Assembly: GCF_004362525.1 (NCBI RefSeq)
Contig: NZ_SNXS01000003.1
Location: 1-64,000 of the forward strand
Length of the DNA: 64,000 nt
Origin: Roseateles toxinivorans
GTDB taxonomy: Bacteria > Pseudomonadota > Gammaproteobacteria > Burkholderiales > Burkholderiaceae_C
Direction: 5' to 3'
Part shown: positions 50,201-57,500 of the stretch, piece by piece
Layout: each line of letters starts with the position of its first letter
Numbering within the stretch: the first letter of the stretch is position 1
Position numbers and translations under genes: made by a program
Notes under the pieces: model-generated
What the model saw: the letters and a program-made list of their open reading frames with translations, nothing else
Database searches by the model: none
Told to the model about the DNA's origin: nothing

Positions 50201-53200
50201 CCGACAAGACCTGGTACGACAGCCTCGGGCGTATCACCAAGACGCGCACGGCCGGGGGCTTGGCCACCACCTACACATACCAGCAAGTTGCCAAGGATGA
50301 CACGGGCAACCCGGTCCTCGGCGTGGGCGGGCTCAGCGTCGGTGGGCACATCAAGACAACGACCTTTGCCGACCAGAGCAGCCTTGTCGACGAGATCGAC
50401 TACTTCGGCCGCACGACCTGGCACCAGGACATGGGAGGCCGAAAGTACACCTACGAGTACAACCTCGGCGGCCAATTGGTCAGGCAATCGAGCAAGGACG
50501 CACAGGGAGTCGATAAGCAGAACATCAACTACAAGTACCTGCTTAATGGGTATGTGTCCGAAGTCATCGACACAGGCAACGGGGCGGGAAAGAGCATCTC
50601 GAGCTACGGCTATGACAATGCAGGCAACCGCACCTTCGAGCACTACGGGCACTTGAGCGTGTCAGACCAAGAGGATCTCACCCTCCAAAGCAGCAATATC
50701 GAATACGACGAGCTCAACCGCATCAGCCGGGTCAGGGACAACGAAAAGACCCACGACCTGCGCTACGAGTACGACGCCGTGGGGAACCGGCGAGCGGCCA
50801 TCGCGGTGTACTGGGATCCTCAGACGTACAACACCTTGCAGCGAGACGACCACTGGTACACCTACGACGGTGCCAACCGGTTCTTGACGACCAAGGGGTC
50901 TTTCGCGGGGGACCGAGTCGCGGGGGGCAGCATCCAGCGGGGCGAGCGCGGCATCAGCATCGGGTACGACCTGGCCGGGCAACGCACCAAGGCCACGGCC
51001 GCCGACGGAACGGTCGAGGAGTACAGCTACAGCGAAGATGGCTATCTGGAGGACACCAAGATCAATGGCTTGCTGCGAGCCAGGCGACGGGTGGACGCCG
51101 AGGGGCGCACGCTGCAGTACCTGGAGTGGGAGACCGGCGGGGCCACCCGGCAGGTAAGAACCACGCAATACGATCGAGACAACCGTCTTCTGCAGGAGAC
51201 GGTGACTGGCAGCACGGCGGCCAATGGCGCCACGAGCTACTACTACCTGGACAGCAAGAACGGCACGAGCGTGAGCGTCACGGGCGGCGGGGTATTGGGC
51301 AAGACCGTCTACCAGGGAGAAGCCGGTGGCGGTCAGCAGACCACCACCTACAGCTACGAATACTGGGACAGCGCCAAGCAAACCTCCATACAGGGGCAGG
51401 CCAACGGCATGTCGGGGCTGACCTCGCTCACGTACAACGCCAACGGACACCTGATGAGCGCGTATGACGCGAGCAAGAGCCGCACGCTGAGCTACCTGAC
51501 CAACGCGCAAGGCTTGGTGCTCAGGCGGGAGGAGTGGGTGCCGGAGTACCAGCAAAGCAATCTGAAGAAGTACGTGACGAGCTACTACTACGCGACCGGG
51601 CGGCGGGTGGGCGACGTGAGCACGGACCCCGAGGCATACCAGTACCGCATGTCCTACGCCGAGCAACTGGCCCAGGACATCAGCAAGCCGCGCGACCTGA
51701 TGGAAAAGTTCAAGAACTTCAGGCCGGTGACCAGCGCAGACTTCGACCAGAACTACGAGCCCATCAACGCAAGCTACCCAGGCGGCGCCAGCACGTCCTA
51801 CACGGCCCGCACTGGAGACACGCTCAGCTCCATCGCTCAAAGCGTATGGGGCGACGCTGAGATGTGGTACCTGATCGCGGAGGCCAACGGGCTACGGGCC
51901 AACAGCGCCTTGACGGCCGGCCAGGTGCTGGTGATCCCCAACAAGGTCACCAACATCCACAACAACGCCAACACCTTCCGCCCCTACAACCCGGGCGAGG
52001 TGATCGGGCACATCGACCCGACGATACCGGCACCGCCGCCACCGCCTCGCGCCGATGGTGGGTGCGGTGGTCTGGGCACCATTCTGATGATTGTGGTGGC
52101 GGTGGTGGTGACGGTCTATACGGCTGGGGCGCTGAGCACTGCATTGGCGGCTCCCGGCCCAGCTACAGCGGGAACATCTGGATTTGCAGCCACGATGCAG
52201 CTTGGGGGCGCTGCCTTGACCGGTGGCGGAGGGCTGTCATTGGCGGGAAGCCTGGCCGTTGGTGCGGTCGCCGGTGCAGCGGGTTCAGTGGCGAGTCAGT
52301 TGATCGGCATGGCCATAGGCAACGTCGAACAGTTCAGCTGGAAGGCAGTCGGGAGGTCAGCGTTCTCGGGCGGCACTACCGCGGGTGTGGGCAATGTGCT
52401 CAGCTCAGCGGCGCAAATCGGAAGCACGCTGGGCAATACCGCAGCGGGAGCCCTGATACGAGACGGGGGCACTGCCGCCGCGGCCATCAAGGCAGGAGCA
52501 GGTTCCGCGGTCAGCCTCGCACTGCAAGGTCAATGGAGCTGGCGCGAAGTGGCGGCGTCCACGGTCGGTGCGGCGGCGGGCTATGCGGCGGGAGACGCGG
52601 TGGGTAGGGCATTGAGCAATACGGGGTCCATCGGCCGCGTCGCCGCGAGCACGGCTGCGGCCGTTGCTGGGGGCTGGGCTAGCAGCCAAGTGCTGGGACT
52701 CAGCAGCCGAGAGACCCGGACCCGTGTGGGGCAGGCGTTCATCAGCGGGCTGGCCAATGGGATGGCGGACGCGCTGGCAGACCCCAAGCAAGGCCATGGT
52801 CTTTGGCCCGATGGAGACTATCGCAACGGCTCGGACATCCAAGACGATCGCTGGGTGGCACAGCGCGATGCTCGGTATGGCTTTGGCGGTACAGGTGCAA
52901 AGCTTGGCAGCCTCAATGGAAACTCTGCCGCAAACTGGAGCCGGCAGGTCGATCAAGGCATCCGGGACACGGCGCTGGGCCTGCAGAACTTTGAAGTTGT
53001 GGCCAGTGGTGTCTGGGCGGCACAGGAAACGCAGACGGCGTTGACTGCCAGGGCTGTGTGGCGGGCGGAGAACGTACGGGCTGACGCATATGGCAAGGAG
53101 TTAGACACTGCACGGACTCGCGAGCTGTTTAACTTCGGTGATGGTCGCGATACGCGCGACATTCGCATGGGCTTTGGGTACCAGTCGCGGTTGTCTGTGG

Positions 53201-54114
53201 AGTCGAGCAGCATTGCGGCCTATAGGGCACTTGCGACGGACAGGTATCAAGAAGTGCGGCCAGTGCCGCATTCAGCACGCGAGCAGGCCACAAGCTGGTT
53301 CAGCTCGATGGTAGGCAGCAGCCGCGCTGGCAATGTGCTGACTGGTGTGCTTGACGGATGGCTGGCAGGCGGCGAAGTACTAGCGAATCTTCCGAGCGTG
53401 GCGAGTGCGTTCCCATCGATAGTGGGGCGTCTTGCCACTGGCACGGCGGACTTTGCATCGAGGCTGTGGGATAACCCACTTGGAACCGTCAGCAACACGA
53501 TGGCCACCGCGGCCGATGGGGTGCGGGGGGGATTTAGCCGCGTCGTGAATGGCGACGGACGTGCCTTGGGATCAGTCCTTTTCGCGGCAGGAACAATAGG
53601 GATTCCGCTTGGACGGGTTGAGGAGGCTGTTGGCAGTGTCGAAGGTGCGATGCGGATAGGGGTGCCGGCCACGCGCTCAGCAAACCGCCTCAGCCCTGTC
53701 CTTGAGTACGACATCTACGGCAACGAGATCTATTACCGAGCCATGAAGGAGTCGCACTACAAGAGGTTGGCCGAGGACGGTCGACTCATTGGGACGGGTG
53801 AAACCTCGTTAGCTCCGCTCAAAGCGTATTCAGCCGGATACGACGGCGCGCTGGTACGTCTCACGGTCAAACCTGGCACATCCTCGCAACTTCAGGACAT
53901 CGGTATCGCTGCCAACAATCCTGCTGCGGCCGAGTTTCCTGGCATGTCTACCGGAACCGGCCCTTGGAACCAAACGAACGCGCGCTTCAAGGTCGAGGCC
54001 GTAGGCGTCAGGAACATAAACGATGGGCTCGGTATCATGAACACCCAACTCGGTAAAGGCCGTGCGCTAGACATTTTTAACGCCAACCTACTGGACTTCG
54101 AGCGTCTGAATTGA
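38284..54114 (+). CDS. Giant YD-repeat (RHS-type) polymorphic toxin protein with LysM domain
   Basis: A 5,276-residue protein in one open frame. The ATG at 38284 has a GGGAG site. Residues 1-75 (GNGYVNVATGNLVLQ) form the family N-terminus without a normal signal peptide. Tandem YD repeats (GYDxxGRxxxxT type) run to about 2840, interrupted by a type I secretion target-like domain (about 719-830) and a jelly-roll-like insert (about 988-1110). Residues about 2840-3730 are mostly non-YD beta-rich. YD repeats resume to about 4470. A LysM domain (4506-4558), a Pro-rich linker, one membrane helix (4594-4616) and a Gly/Ala-rich region follow. The last 130 residues (from EIYYRAMKESHYKRL, about 5148) form the likely toxin tip. 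I saw no DPxGL core-closing motif. Export route and tip activity are unknown. Confidence 0.85.
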   Translation: MVAIVSGNSLGLGLSSWATLGQRGVFGDASLGRTGGNGYVNVATGNLVLQGQDEGLMGRGLDVAALRTYNSQGRLNDDNGDNWSVGIYRQQIKCNDAPELAATTLTRTGRDGAEEVYSWNAAGARYVSSNGFGAYDTIRPEGIEYVWTDGDTSEKERYDITSGRLSSHTDAQGNTVVFTYHGDGNIASMKTANGETLFYDYSGNKLTQLRTVTADAITTTRVRYGYDGSNRLSTVSVDLTPADGSVADGKTYTTTYTYDGASKRVASVAGNYGSYSLNFSYVQVGAEWRVESVMDGLNPATKFAYDPANRRTTVTNPLGHATVYEYDAAGQLTQVTTPAVAGVAAVTRYQYNASGDLESIIDGEGRALTMRYDLSGNQILQRDAAGNTIERTFNANNQLLTETRYLVPDPDGSGSALPREPVTERYVYDLANKNRLRFVISAEGRVTEHQYNSFGERGSTIQYVAARYNLSGLPVSGVPTDTTVAIWAAAQPQGQITRTDMSYDARGQLKKSVSFANVDASTGAGLWDSRQSVKDYIYVPAGLLLTTIEGNGTANDSVTSYTYDGMGRVLTVTDALLQTTITAYQDDASGSKVNTTFANGLTTSRYYDRVGQLAWVWQSGSAGAVDLGTTHYFYDLNGRLAMTEDPSGQRAWLMYDEAGRQIAAVDSNGSVTEYRYNNSNEVVRTTKYKTPLDRAVLDVLYKNQITGWRNPAGITPIFGTNADDVIVTGAGILNVIIGSSGRDSYIVSVDHGRADTLYFFSPGEDYIDIGGLLQSIGYLGSDPFADGIVRLVHTPPTYQLVLDKDGAGPGAARVFMNIRGAEPLQAGQVVPGRDIRWSGIIPKSLKFNELGLVRDPQADVDTWNFYDAAGRLFKTVDALGYVTEAKYDGASRVLSTVRYAKAADMARFKANPVVANAVPSGLNPLADRVTRNIYDADGLLRGSLDGEGFLVEYLYDSAGRLVKKLAYESSVDAALRATGDLDAMRPRPTLRVYYQPGNNSSAVRSLGSFQAGDVVTATVRFKSDSLTSGRVFLGDSGGPDPYDNAVYSAVTYGNDGWKTITVSLTLSHDDQLWLFIYGDRDGAYRKMGNFVDYDGMVVSSVKRPEVLRFDGSLSGWSFNQAKITGASATHYLLNGLGQVAGEVDAEGYLTERVYDAGGHLVREIRYATALTAAASASVTSSSPIQSLRPGSTARDRSQSWHHDALGRLDSETNAEGTVTTYEYNSAGQLIKTNRAFGRPEVRTLNVRYDLLGRLTGELSAKGGALLTGSQTSEQVEAIWAQYGTHYSYDLVGNRTSMVAPGSHARTLYFYNEDRQLTHTVNALGEVEERQYDGLNQLVRTIRYGGRIAAGTLGQLSGGLVTTAITGAVQDLLAQKQEGSDEVFANAVTDFYRNVRGDLIIEAGPQGSASFNTYNAFGEVWINARMQTSSVFEASMFEYDRRGLQVKVTQQGGAGSPVMTYRYDAFGRLESSIDANGIGQRWSHDRLGRVVEHRDGLTTLRRTGYDAFARVLTQVDAYNRTTTYGYNDATRSVSVLTAAGVTTTTTRNRFGETESVLDGTSKLTRYDYNRDGKLTAVSGEDLSTGSHYDELQRLIESTDANGIKTRYEYDEINRVKSSTLDPSGLNRKTSFDYLNTEFGSSVITTDSTGIKSRDDFDLKGQLLRHIDDADGLKLVTGYSYDFAGHQLTVTNAKKVKTSYTYDTLGRRISEVADDGGLSLKRSYRYDLKGNLIAVIQGNGDPSFDRVTVHAYDALGRQTLSMDALGGIVEQVYDLEGNVVKRMAYAAVSAEAAKLAAARTNPSDATLRAALVATPGQDRVELAVFDADGRKNYAIDAEGGVTRLKYDGNGNVIERLQYARALTSAQVAALPTPATTASLSVVAAGPMDRRTSYRYDSANRLRFEVDALGYVTETRYNGLETTSIRYKNPVAVPSATPAPTPGEDLVTTQILDAAGRAWRSIDAMGVETQNHYDDVARTLDQTHAYGLPEASTTRYSYDAVGRVQSKTVAYGTLAAATTIYEYNALGQLTREIEARGVALAQGNSDWARGERLKLGLPEDAAGLTQQQKLDLQAAYATKHEYDNLGRRTQTTNALGATTLTRYDTFGNAVKVTDPRGNTGYFYFDKLNRVTVQVDPEGFATQTAYWNAASNQIGSVRRFCIKVPSNTTEALPPVLTPHARDALTINLYDRLDRLVSSTDAASASERIEFGVDGNRFDKRVTNKLGGVATYRYDTLGRQVTETLPVAVSGAAVVNVYTYDAFGNRILTIEAQGLAEQRTTSYRHDKAGRVTHRIGTPYTSIDVPAGATSDVTPLEFTRYDALGRVIESISGAILVDSAVAGGARTLSYFDAAGNKLAQIAADGAMISYSHDPAGQVILESAWATRIVPMPAAGTTPAAPASSPAIDRITQMDYDRLGRLLSKTRLAVIWWESAPNADKVELLSVSPRPVVLQQLHYDAAGNLIEEIDGRGNSVFNYYDKLGRKILRIDQEGYAIGWDYDSFHAAVSTEIKYAQKVAQPYTRQDDPDGGTARTLRQVLSVAGARTTQYQLDKLGRVELKTVKDVQTQYVEASGFVSSRTLDATTSYVYDGLGNITYIRERVGLDTAAKEIYNETDVEYDKLGRETRRRDAGFTAVDGAWVRPEVLTEYTGLGAVAKVVRLGGIAAQDRITRYDYNANGDRVGQVDAGDNITVFILDKSGRVGRTIAWGVKDADGQSVTAETLYRYDEAGRVTWQQDVATSEIRQTRYNSFGEVSGKGLGDGWQEFAEYNTLGKVLRNNSGDGTSKIYLYDRNGNTTREIKGSTQNLQAMSISDAAQSTELNQTFSAYDRRNLLVKTVEIDIRYLQAFDSMRTAFERKLAELTGAFRVESENAGQYGGATGGYAGSGASTSVIGNGDDTKFKADSLPSMGSVTISATPRTAVSVPGLNVGATRMFTLLPTQRQSVRSPGQPGAVKRVLELPESFLPGKYQVIRAGGDPAEIPILTKDRALLQFVVPVPMTLGDVSTHYKIRWSPPTTSAGVDEWVDVAEAYIKIDTWEPNTNGTHDISTSGSISGVRGLLVQGDDSATSSFRVLTVLDGIETPVAVSATKVAKGFWRLDVSSLPAGETRVAVKSYDQSGRLLAGSTAMVTTSVDGEQVSSLGAINTAEASVTGTDKDFVIRLAPSLLDAGSTYTLHMRLMGAGSWTSIAITPAGTARVQGQTMNGGAPWEFLIAPDRAGARYYGTMTGRTGQAPALDSQMLSQVTSLGQPDLSFGIGSLPPLPPGQSYYFGGLVLEDESGGLKHTYEGRNVITWNELVANHAVTALQSKNLKYSYKIYIESGGARRQVGQATGGVTVGASFSATPPRNDDYAPYVKLASAVPLTGDITLTPVGGGATVTLSNGDIRRWTNPARSGVLFVDVSQWVPARPLGPVQLTVACTTPGSRFSGTITIQSDGRVQVSMTSTSDTPGTVQLTIPNALALTVLRYVKKGDDPKADGVPNRASYTTQNGPPTWGWAVTPADAGDWDFYYEAIGWDTQSVSVGHGTYKVGADGKVTFSLLVADPKPPQLEFAPPSGTERLMVQIRSPGGEWGAPIEVPHPWVYQVKDLVPGAGQDIKLLEYKFEATSGPTVKGRGHGQFTISSAGQVVVTSSAEDRKPLEPITFTLARPNAPKLRLSYAPLTDPTNRTEVLLDGVWDPVKKETRYVWQKPLDGRPPEPTDRFVYSLAALGNQGQALLDEVGDPVVLDGEMSFNTYADTIATRFPLSQYAYSLNKSAQVVFTQQHNAFGEVISESDQRVRERADAMVAQYNSIRELGGQQFVVNPSALQTESVYNNLGRLIRKTEAETFVTGEDGRVARQRPITEYGYDLVGRLTVSTDANGKVGRQAFAGSGERLSRRWAGDGGLQQTEYDRLGDAVKLVNEVGVATQHTFDKLGQLVKAERHVSRRQDFASNEFSGVARTTGVLTDLYGYDALGRRIWHTGTLAQSELGNTLAMQNNTDKTWYDSLGRITKTRTAGGLATTYTYQQVAKDDTGNPVLGVGGLSVGGHIKTTTFADQSSLVDEIDYFGRTTWHQDMGGRKYTYEYNLGGQLVRQSSKDAQGVDKQNINYKYLLNGYVSEVIDTGNGAGKSISSYGYDNAGNRTFEHYGHLSVSDQEDLTLQSSNIEYDELNRISRVRDNEKTHDLRYEYDAVGNRRAAIAVYWDPQTYNTLQRDDHWYTYDGANRFLTTKGSFAGDRVAGGSIQRGERGISIGYDLAGQRTKATAADGTVEEYSYSEDGYLEDTKINGLLRARRRVDAEGRTLQYLEWETGGATRQVRTTQYDRDNRLLQETVTGSTAANGATSYYYLDSKNGTSVSVTGGGVLGKTVYQGEAGGGQQTTTYSYEYWDSAKQTSIQGQANGMSGLTSLTYNANGHLMSAYDASKSRTLSYLTNAQGLVLRREEWVPEYQQSNLKKYVTSYYYATGRRVGDVSTDPEAYQYRMSYAEQLAQDISKPRDLMEKFKNFRPVTSADFDQNYEPINASYPGGASTSYTARTGDTLSSIAQSVWGDAEMWYLIAEANGLRANSALTAGQVLVIPNKVTNIHNNANTFRPYNPGEVIGHIDPTIPAPPPPPRADGGCGGLGTILMIVVAVVVTVYTAGALSTALAAPGPATAGTSGFAATMQLGGAALTGGGGLSLAGSLAVGAVAGAAGSVASQLIGMAIGNVEQFSWKAVGRSAFSGGTTAGVGNVLSSAAQIGSTLGNTAAGALIRDGGTAAAAIKAGAGSAVSLALQGQWSWREVAASTVGAAAGYAAGDAVGRALSNTGSIGRVAASTAAAVAGGWASSQVLGLSSRETRTRVGQAFISGLANGMADALADPKQGHGLWPDGDYRNGSDIQDDRWVAQRDARYGFGGTGAKLGSLNGNSAANWSRQVDQGIRDTALGLQNFEVVASGVWAAQETQTALTARAVWRAENVRADAYGKELDTARTRELFNFGDGRDTRDIRMGFGYQSRLSVESSSIAAYRALATDRYQEVRPVPHSAREQATSWFSSMVGSSRAGNVLTGVLDGWLAGGEVLANLPSVASAFPSIVGRLATGTADFASRLWDNPLGTVSNTMATAADGVRGGFSRVVNGDGRALGSVLFAAGTIGIPLGRVEEAVGSVEGAMRIGVPATRSANRLSPVLEYDIYGNEIYYRAMKESHYKRLAEDGRLIGTGETSLAPLKAYSAGYDGALVRLTVKPGTSSQLQDIGIAANNPAAAEFPGMSTGTGPWNQTNARFKVEAVGVRNINDGLGIMNTQLGKGRALDIFNANLLDFERLN

Positions 54115-54125
54115 AGGTGGAAGCG

Positions 54126-54584
54126 ATGTATATCAACAACCCCCTAGGAAAGCGGGTCTACGAGCTCTCGAAGGAGTTGGCCGACAACCCCGCACGCATT
54201 GCTAAAACCCAAGCGTTGACGCTAAACGCCGACAAGCCGCTACTCGGATTGCTCGGTGACCACGGCCTCTTCGGTTCCAGGGAATGGTGGCTTAGCATCA
54301 AAGAAGGGAGGATTGAAGTGCGCGTGTACAAGGGGACCATTCAACGCTTGTATGTTGCGGGCCAGGATGCCGAGGAAGACGATGGCAAAGACTTCGAGTA
54401 TCTCTGTGACGATGGCAGTGTGAGGCGCGAAAGCTGCGTCGCGAATGACCATGTAGACCTCGGGCTGTATCGTGAAGGGGCCACAGTTGCACTCGCTTAC
54501 GCCTTGGACAAACTTAAGAAGCAGCCCGCGCGAGACGGTGGAACGAATTTCACTGAGGTCCTGCTGGAAGTTGCTGTCTCGTAA
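54126..54584 (+). CDS. Candidate immunity protein for the RHS toxin tip
   Basis: A 152-residue acidic soluble protein with no signal peptide. I start it at the ATG at 54126, which has GGTGGAAG just upstream; a TTG at 54111 overlapping the RHS stop is also open. It has alternating helices and strands (REWWLSIKEGRIEVRVYKG, residues about 58-76) and an acidic patch EEDDGKDFEYLCDDG. I do not recognise the family. Two counted lines are each 52% GC, against about 65% in most of the window. A small gene directly after a polymorphic toxin is by position its likely immunity gene; this is inference. Confidence 0.65.
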   Translation: MYINNPLGKRVYELSKELADNPARIAKTQALTLNADKPLLGLLGDHGLFGSREWWLSIKEGRIEVRVYKGTIQRLYVAGQDAEEDDGKDFEYLCDDGSVRRESCVANDHVDLGLYREGATVALAYALDKLKKQPARDGGTNFTEVLLEVAVS

Positions 54585-54587
54585 CCC

Positions 54588-57500
54588 TCACACCTCCACC
54601 ACAGCCCTCACCTCCCGCCCCCTACCATCCGCTGCCGCGCGCCGCAACCCCAACCACCCCGCCAGCGCCTCCGCCGCCATCGGCCGCGCCACCCAGTAGC
54701 CCTGCAGCTCATCGCAGCCGGCGAGGCGCAGTGTTTGCGCCTCGCGTTCGGTTTCCACGCCCTCGGCCACTACCTTCAGGCCCAGGGTGTGGCCCAGGCC
54801 GATGATGGCGTGGGTGATGGCCAGGTCGGTCGGGTCTTCGAACATATCGCGGATGAAGGAGCGGTCAATCTTCAGCCGCTCGATCGGGAAGCGGTTCAGG
54901 TAGTTGAGGCTGGAGTAGCCGGTGCCGAAGTCGTCGATGGCCAGGTCCACGCCCAGGGCCTTGATCGCGTGCAGGCGGGCGAGGGTCTGCTCGGCCTTGT
55001 CCATCAGGGCCGACTCGGTCAGCTCCAGCTCGATGGTGCCGGGGGGCAGGGCGTGGCGGGCGAGGGCGGCCTGCAAGGTCTCCAGCAGGCCGTCGTCCAC
55101 CAGCTGCAGGGCCGAGACATTGACCGAGACCTGGGGCAGGTCCAGGTCTTGCGCCCGCCATTCGGCCATCTGCCGGCAGGCCTCTTCGATGACCCAGGCG
55201 CCGATGGGCGCGATCAGTTTCGTGTCCTCGGCGATCGGGATGAACTGGGCCGGGGTGACGGGGCCCAGCTCGGCGCTGTGCCAGCGCAGCAGGGCCTCGG
55301 CGCCCAGGGTGTGGCCGGTCTGGGCGCACACGCGCGGCTGGTAGTGCAGGCTCAGCTCCTGGCGCTCCAGCGCCAGGCGCAGGTTCGACTCCAGCCGCAT
55401 GCGGCGCTGGGCGCGCTCGTTCAGCTCCGGGGTGAAGAAGTGCGCGCTGTCGCGGCCCTGGGCCTTGGCCTGGTACATGGCCACATCGGCGTGGCGCATC
55501 AAGGAGTCGAGGTCGTCCGAGTCGTCCGGATAGACGGCCACACCCACGCTGCAGGAGATCTGCAGCTCCGCGCCGTCGATGTCATGCGCCTGGCGCACCA
55601 GCGGCACCAGCCGCTCATCGACGATGGACGCGACCTCATGCACCTCGGTCACGCCGGTCAGCACGACGACGAATTCGTCGCCACCGAGGCGGCTGACGGT
55701 GTCGCCGGCGCGCACGGCCTGCAGCAGGCGCTTGGCGACCGAGCGCAGGAGGCCGTCGCCGATGTGGTGGCCCAGGGTGTCGTTGATGTTCTTGAAGCGG
55801 TCGAGGTCGATGAAGAGCACGGCCACCTTGTCGCCGCGGCGCTGCGCCTGCTGCATGGCCATGCGCAGGCGCTCGATGCACAGCGAGCGGTTGGGCAGCT
55901 CGGTCAGCACATCGTGCTGGGCCAGGAAGCGGATGCGCTCCTCGTTGCGCTTGCGGTCGCTGATGTCTATGGTGGTGGCGATGGTGTGCGAGACATTGCC
56001 CTGCTGGCCCTCGCGCATCACGCTGAGCATCAGCCAGGCCGGGTAGCAGCTGCCGTCACGGCGCTGGATGACGATCTCGCCCTGCCAGTTGGAGTGGTGG
56101 GCCAGCAGCGGCTCCAGCGCGGCCATGAAGGCACCGGTGCCCGCCTCGCCCTGGCCGCGCACCGGCTCGCCGATCAGCTCGTACAGCTCGTAGCCGGTAT
56201 TGCGGCAGAAGGCGCTGTTGGCGGTGAGGATGCGGTGCTCGGCATCGATGATCAGGATGCCTTCGTTGGAGGCCTCGAAGACCTTGGCCCACAGCTCCAG
56301 CCGGCGCTCCATGAATTTCAGGTGGTTGATCGGCGTGAAGGCGGTGAGCACCGCGCTCTGGCCCTGGAACTCCAGCCGCCGGGCGGAGAGCACGGCCCAG
56401 GTCGGTTCGGCGCCGCTCTTCCAGCGCACCTCGAACTCATCCACGGCATCGCGATCGGCCAGCTGCTGGAAGAAGCGCGCCCGCACCGCCGCGTCCAGGC
56501 CACTGCGCCAGGGGTCGTCGGTGCCTGTGCCCAGCCAGGCCAGGGCTGGCTTGTTGGCGTGCAGGACCTGGTGGCCGGGCACGGCGGTGACCATCATCGG
56601 GATCGGCATCGCCTCGACCAGCTGCTGCTGGGCCTCGGCGGCGCGGGCGCTGGCGGCCAGCTCCTGCTGGGCCAGGCGTTCGCGGTCGAGTTGGGCCAGC
56701 ATGTCGTTGAAGCCCAGCACCAGGCGGCCGATTTCGTCGCTGCTGTTCCAGTGGCCGCGCAGCGAATGGTCGCCGGTGCGCTTGACCTCGTCGGTGACGC
56801 GGGCCAGGTGCTGCAGCGGCAGGGCGATCTGCCGGGCGACGAAGAATACCGCCGTCAGGATGACGCTGAGCAGGGCCAGCGCGGTGCCCAGATGCAACCA
56901 CATGCGGGTGAAGAAGCCGTCAATGCGCTGGCGCAGCAGCTGCTCCATCTGCGTGCCGGCGGTCTGCCAGGCCTGCTGGGTGCTGTCCAGCAGATGGGCA
57001 TGGGCCTGCACCAGCGTCTGCTGGGCTGCGGCATGGCTGCTGCCGGCGTCGATCGCCTCGCGGGCGGCCTTTCGGTAGCTGTCGATGGCGGCCAGCAGGG
57101 CCTGCAGGCCCGGGTTCAGCGCCTGGCGCATCGTCGGCCCGCCGGCGGCAAAGGCCTCGGCGTAGTCGGAGGCCAGGGCCTGGCGGCTGGTGTCGAGGCG
57201 CCCCTCCAGCAGCAGGAAGCGGGCGCGGGCATCACTCTCGCTGATATTGCTGGCCACCGTATGGGGCAACACATGGCCGCTCAGCCCCGCCACCGCCTCC
57301 AGCAGCTCGGGCATGCGCAGCAGGATGATGGACATCGTGTAGTAGCTGTCCAGGTCGGGGTCGAGTATCAGGTTCGACTGGTTGCCGACGCGGGTGACGA
57401 GCTCTCGGCCGCTGTTCAGCGCCGCCTGGGCCAGCGCCAGATCGCCCGGCCGGGCCTGCAGGCGCTGCAGCGCCTGCTCGAAGGCCTGGCTCAGCGCCTG

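Noticed and set aside
38284..51700. Long arrays of similar short segments that could suggest a CRISPR or tandem DNA repeat
   Set aside because: The similarity is at protein level (YD repeats in one open frame), with variable spacing and no repeat-spacer structure.
38284..51700. Long open frames on the minus strand opposite the RHS gene and opposite many other genes
   Set aside because: They mirror codon bias of GC-rich plus-strand genes, lack ribosome sites and recognisable domains, and overlap strong genes fully.
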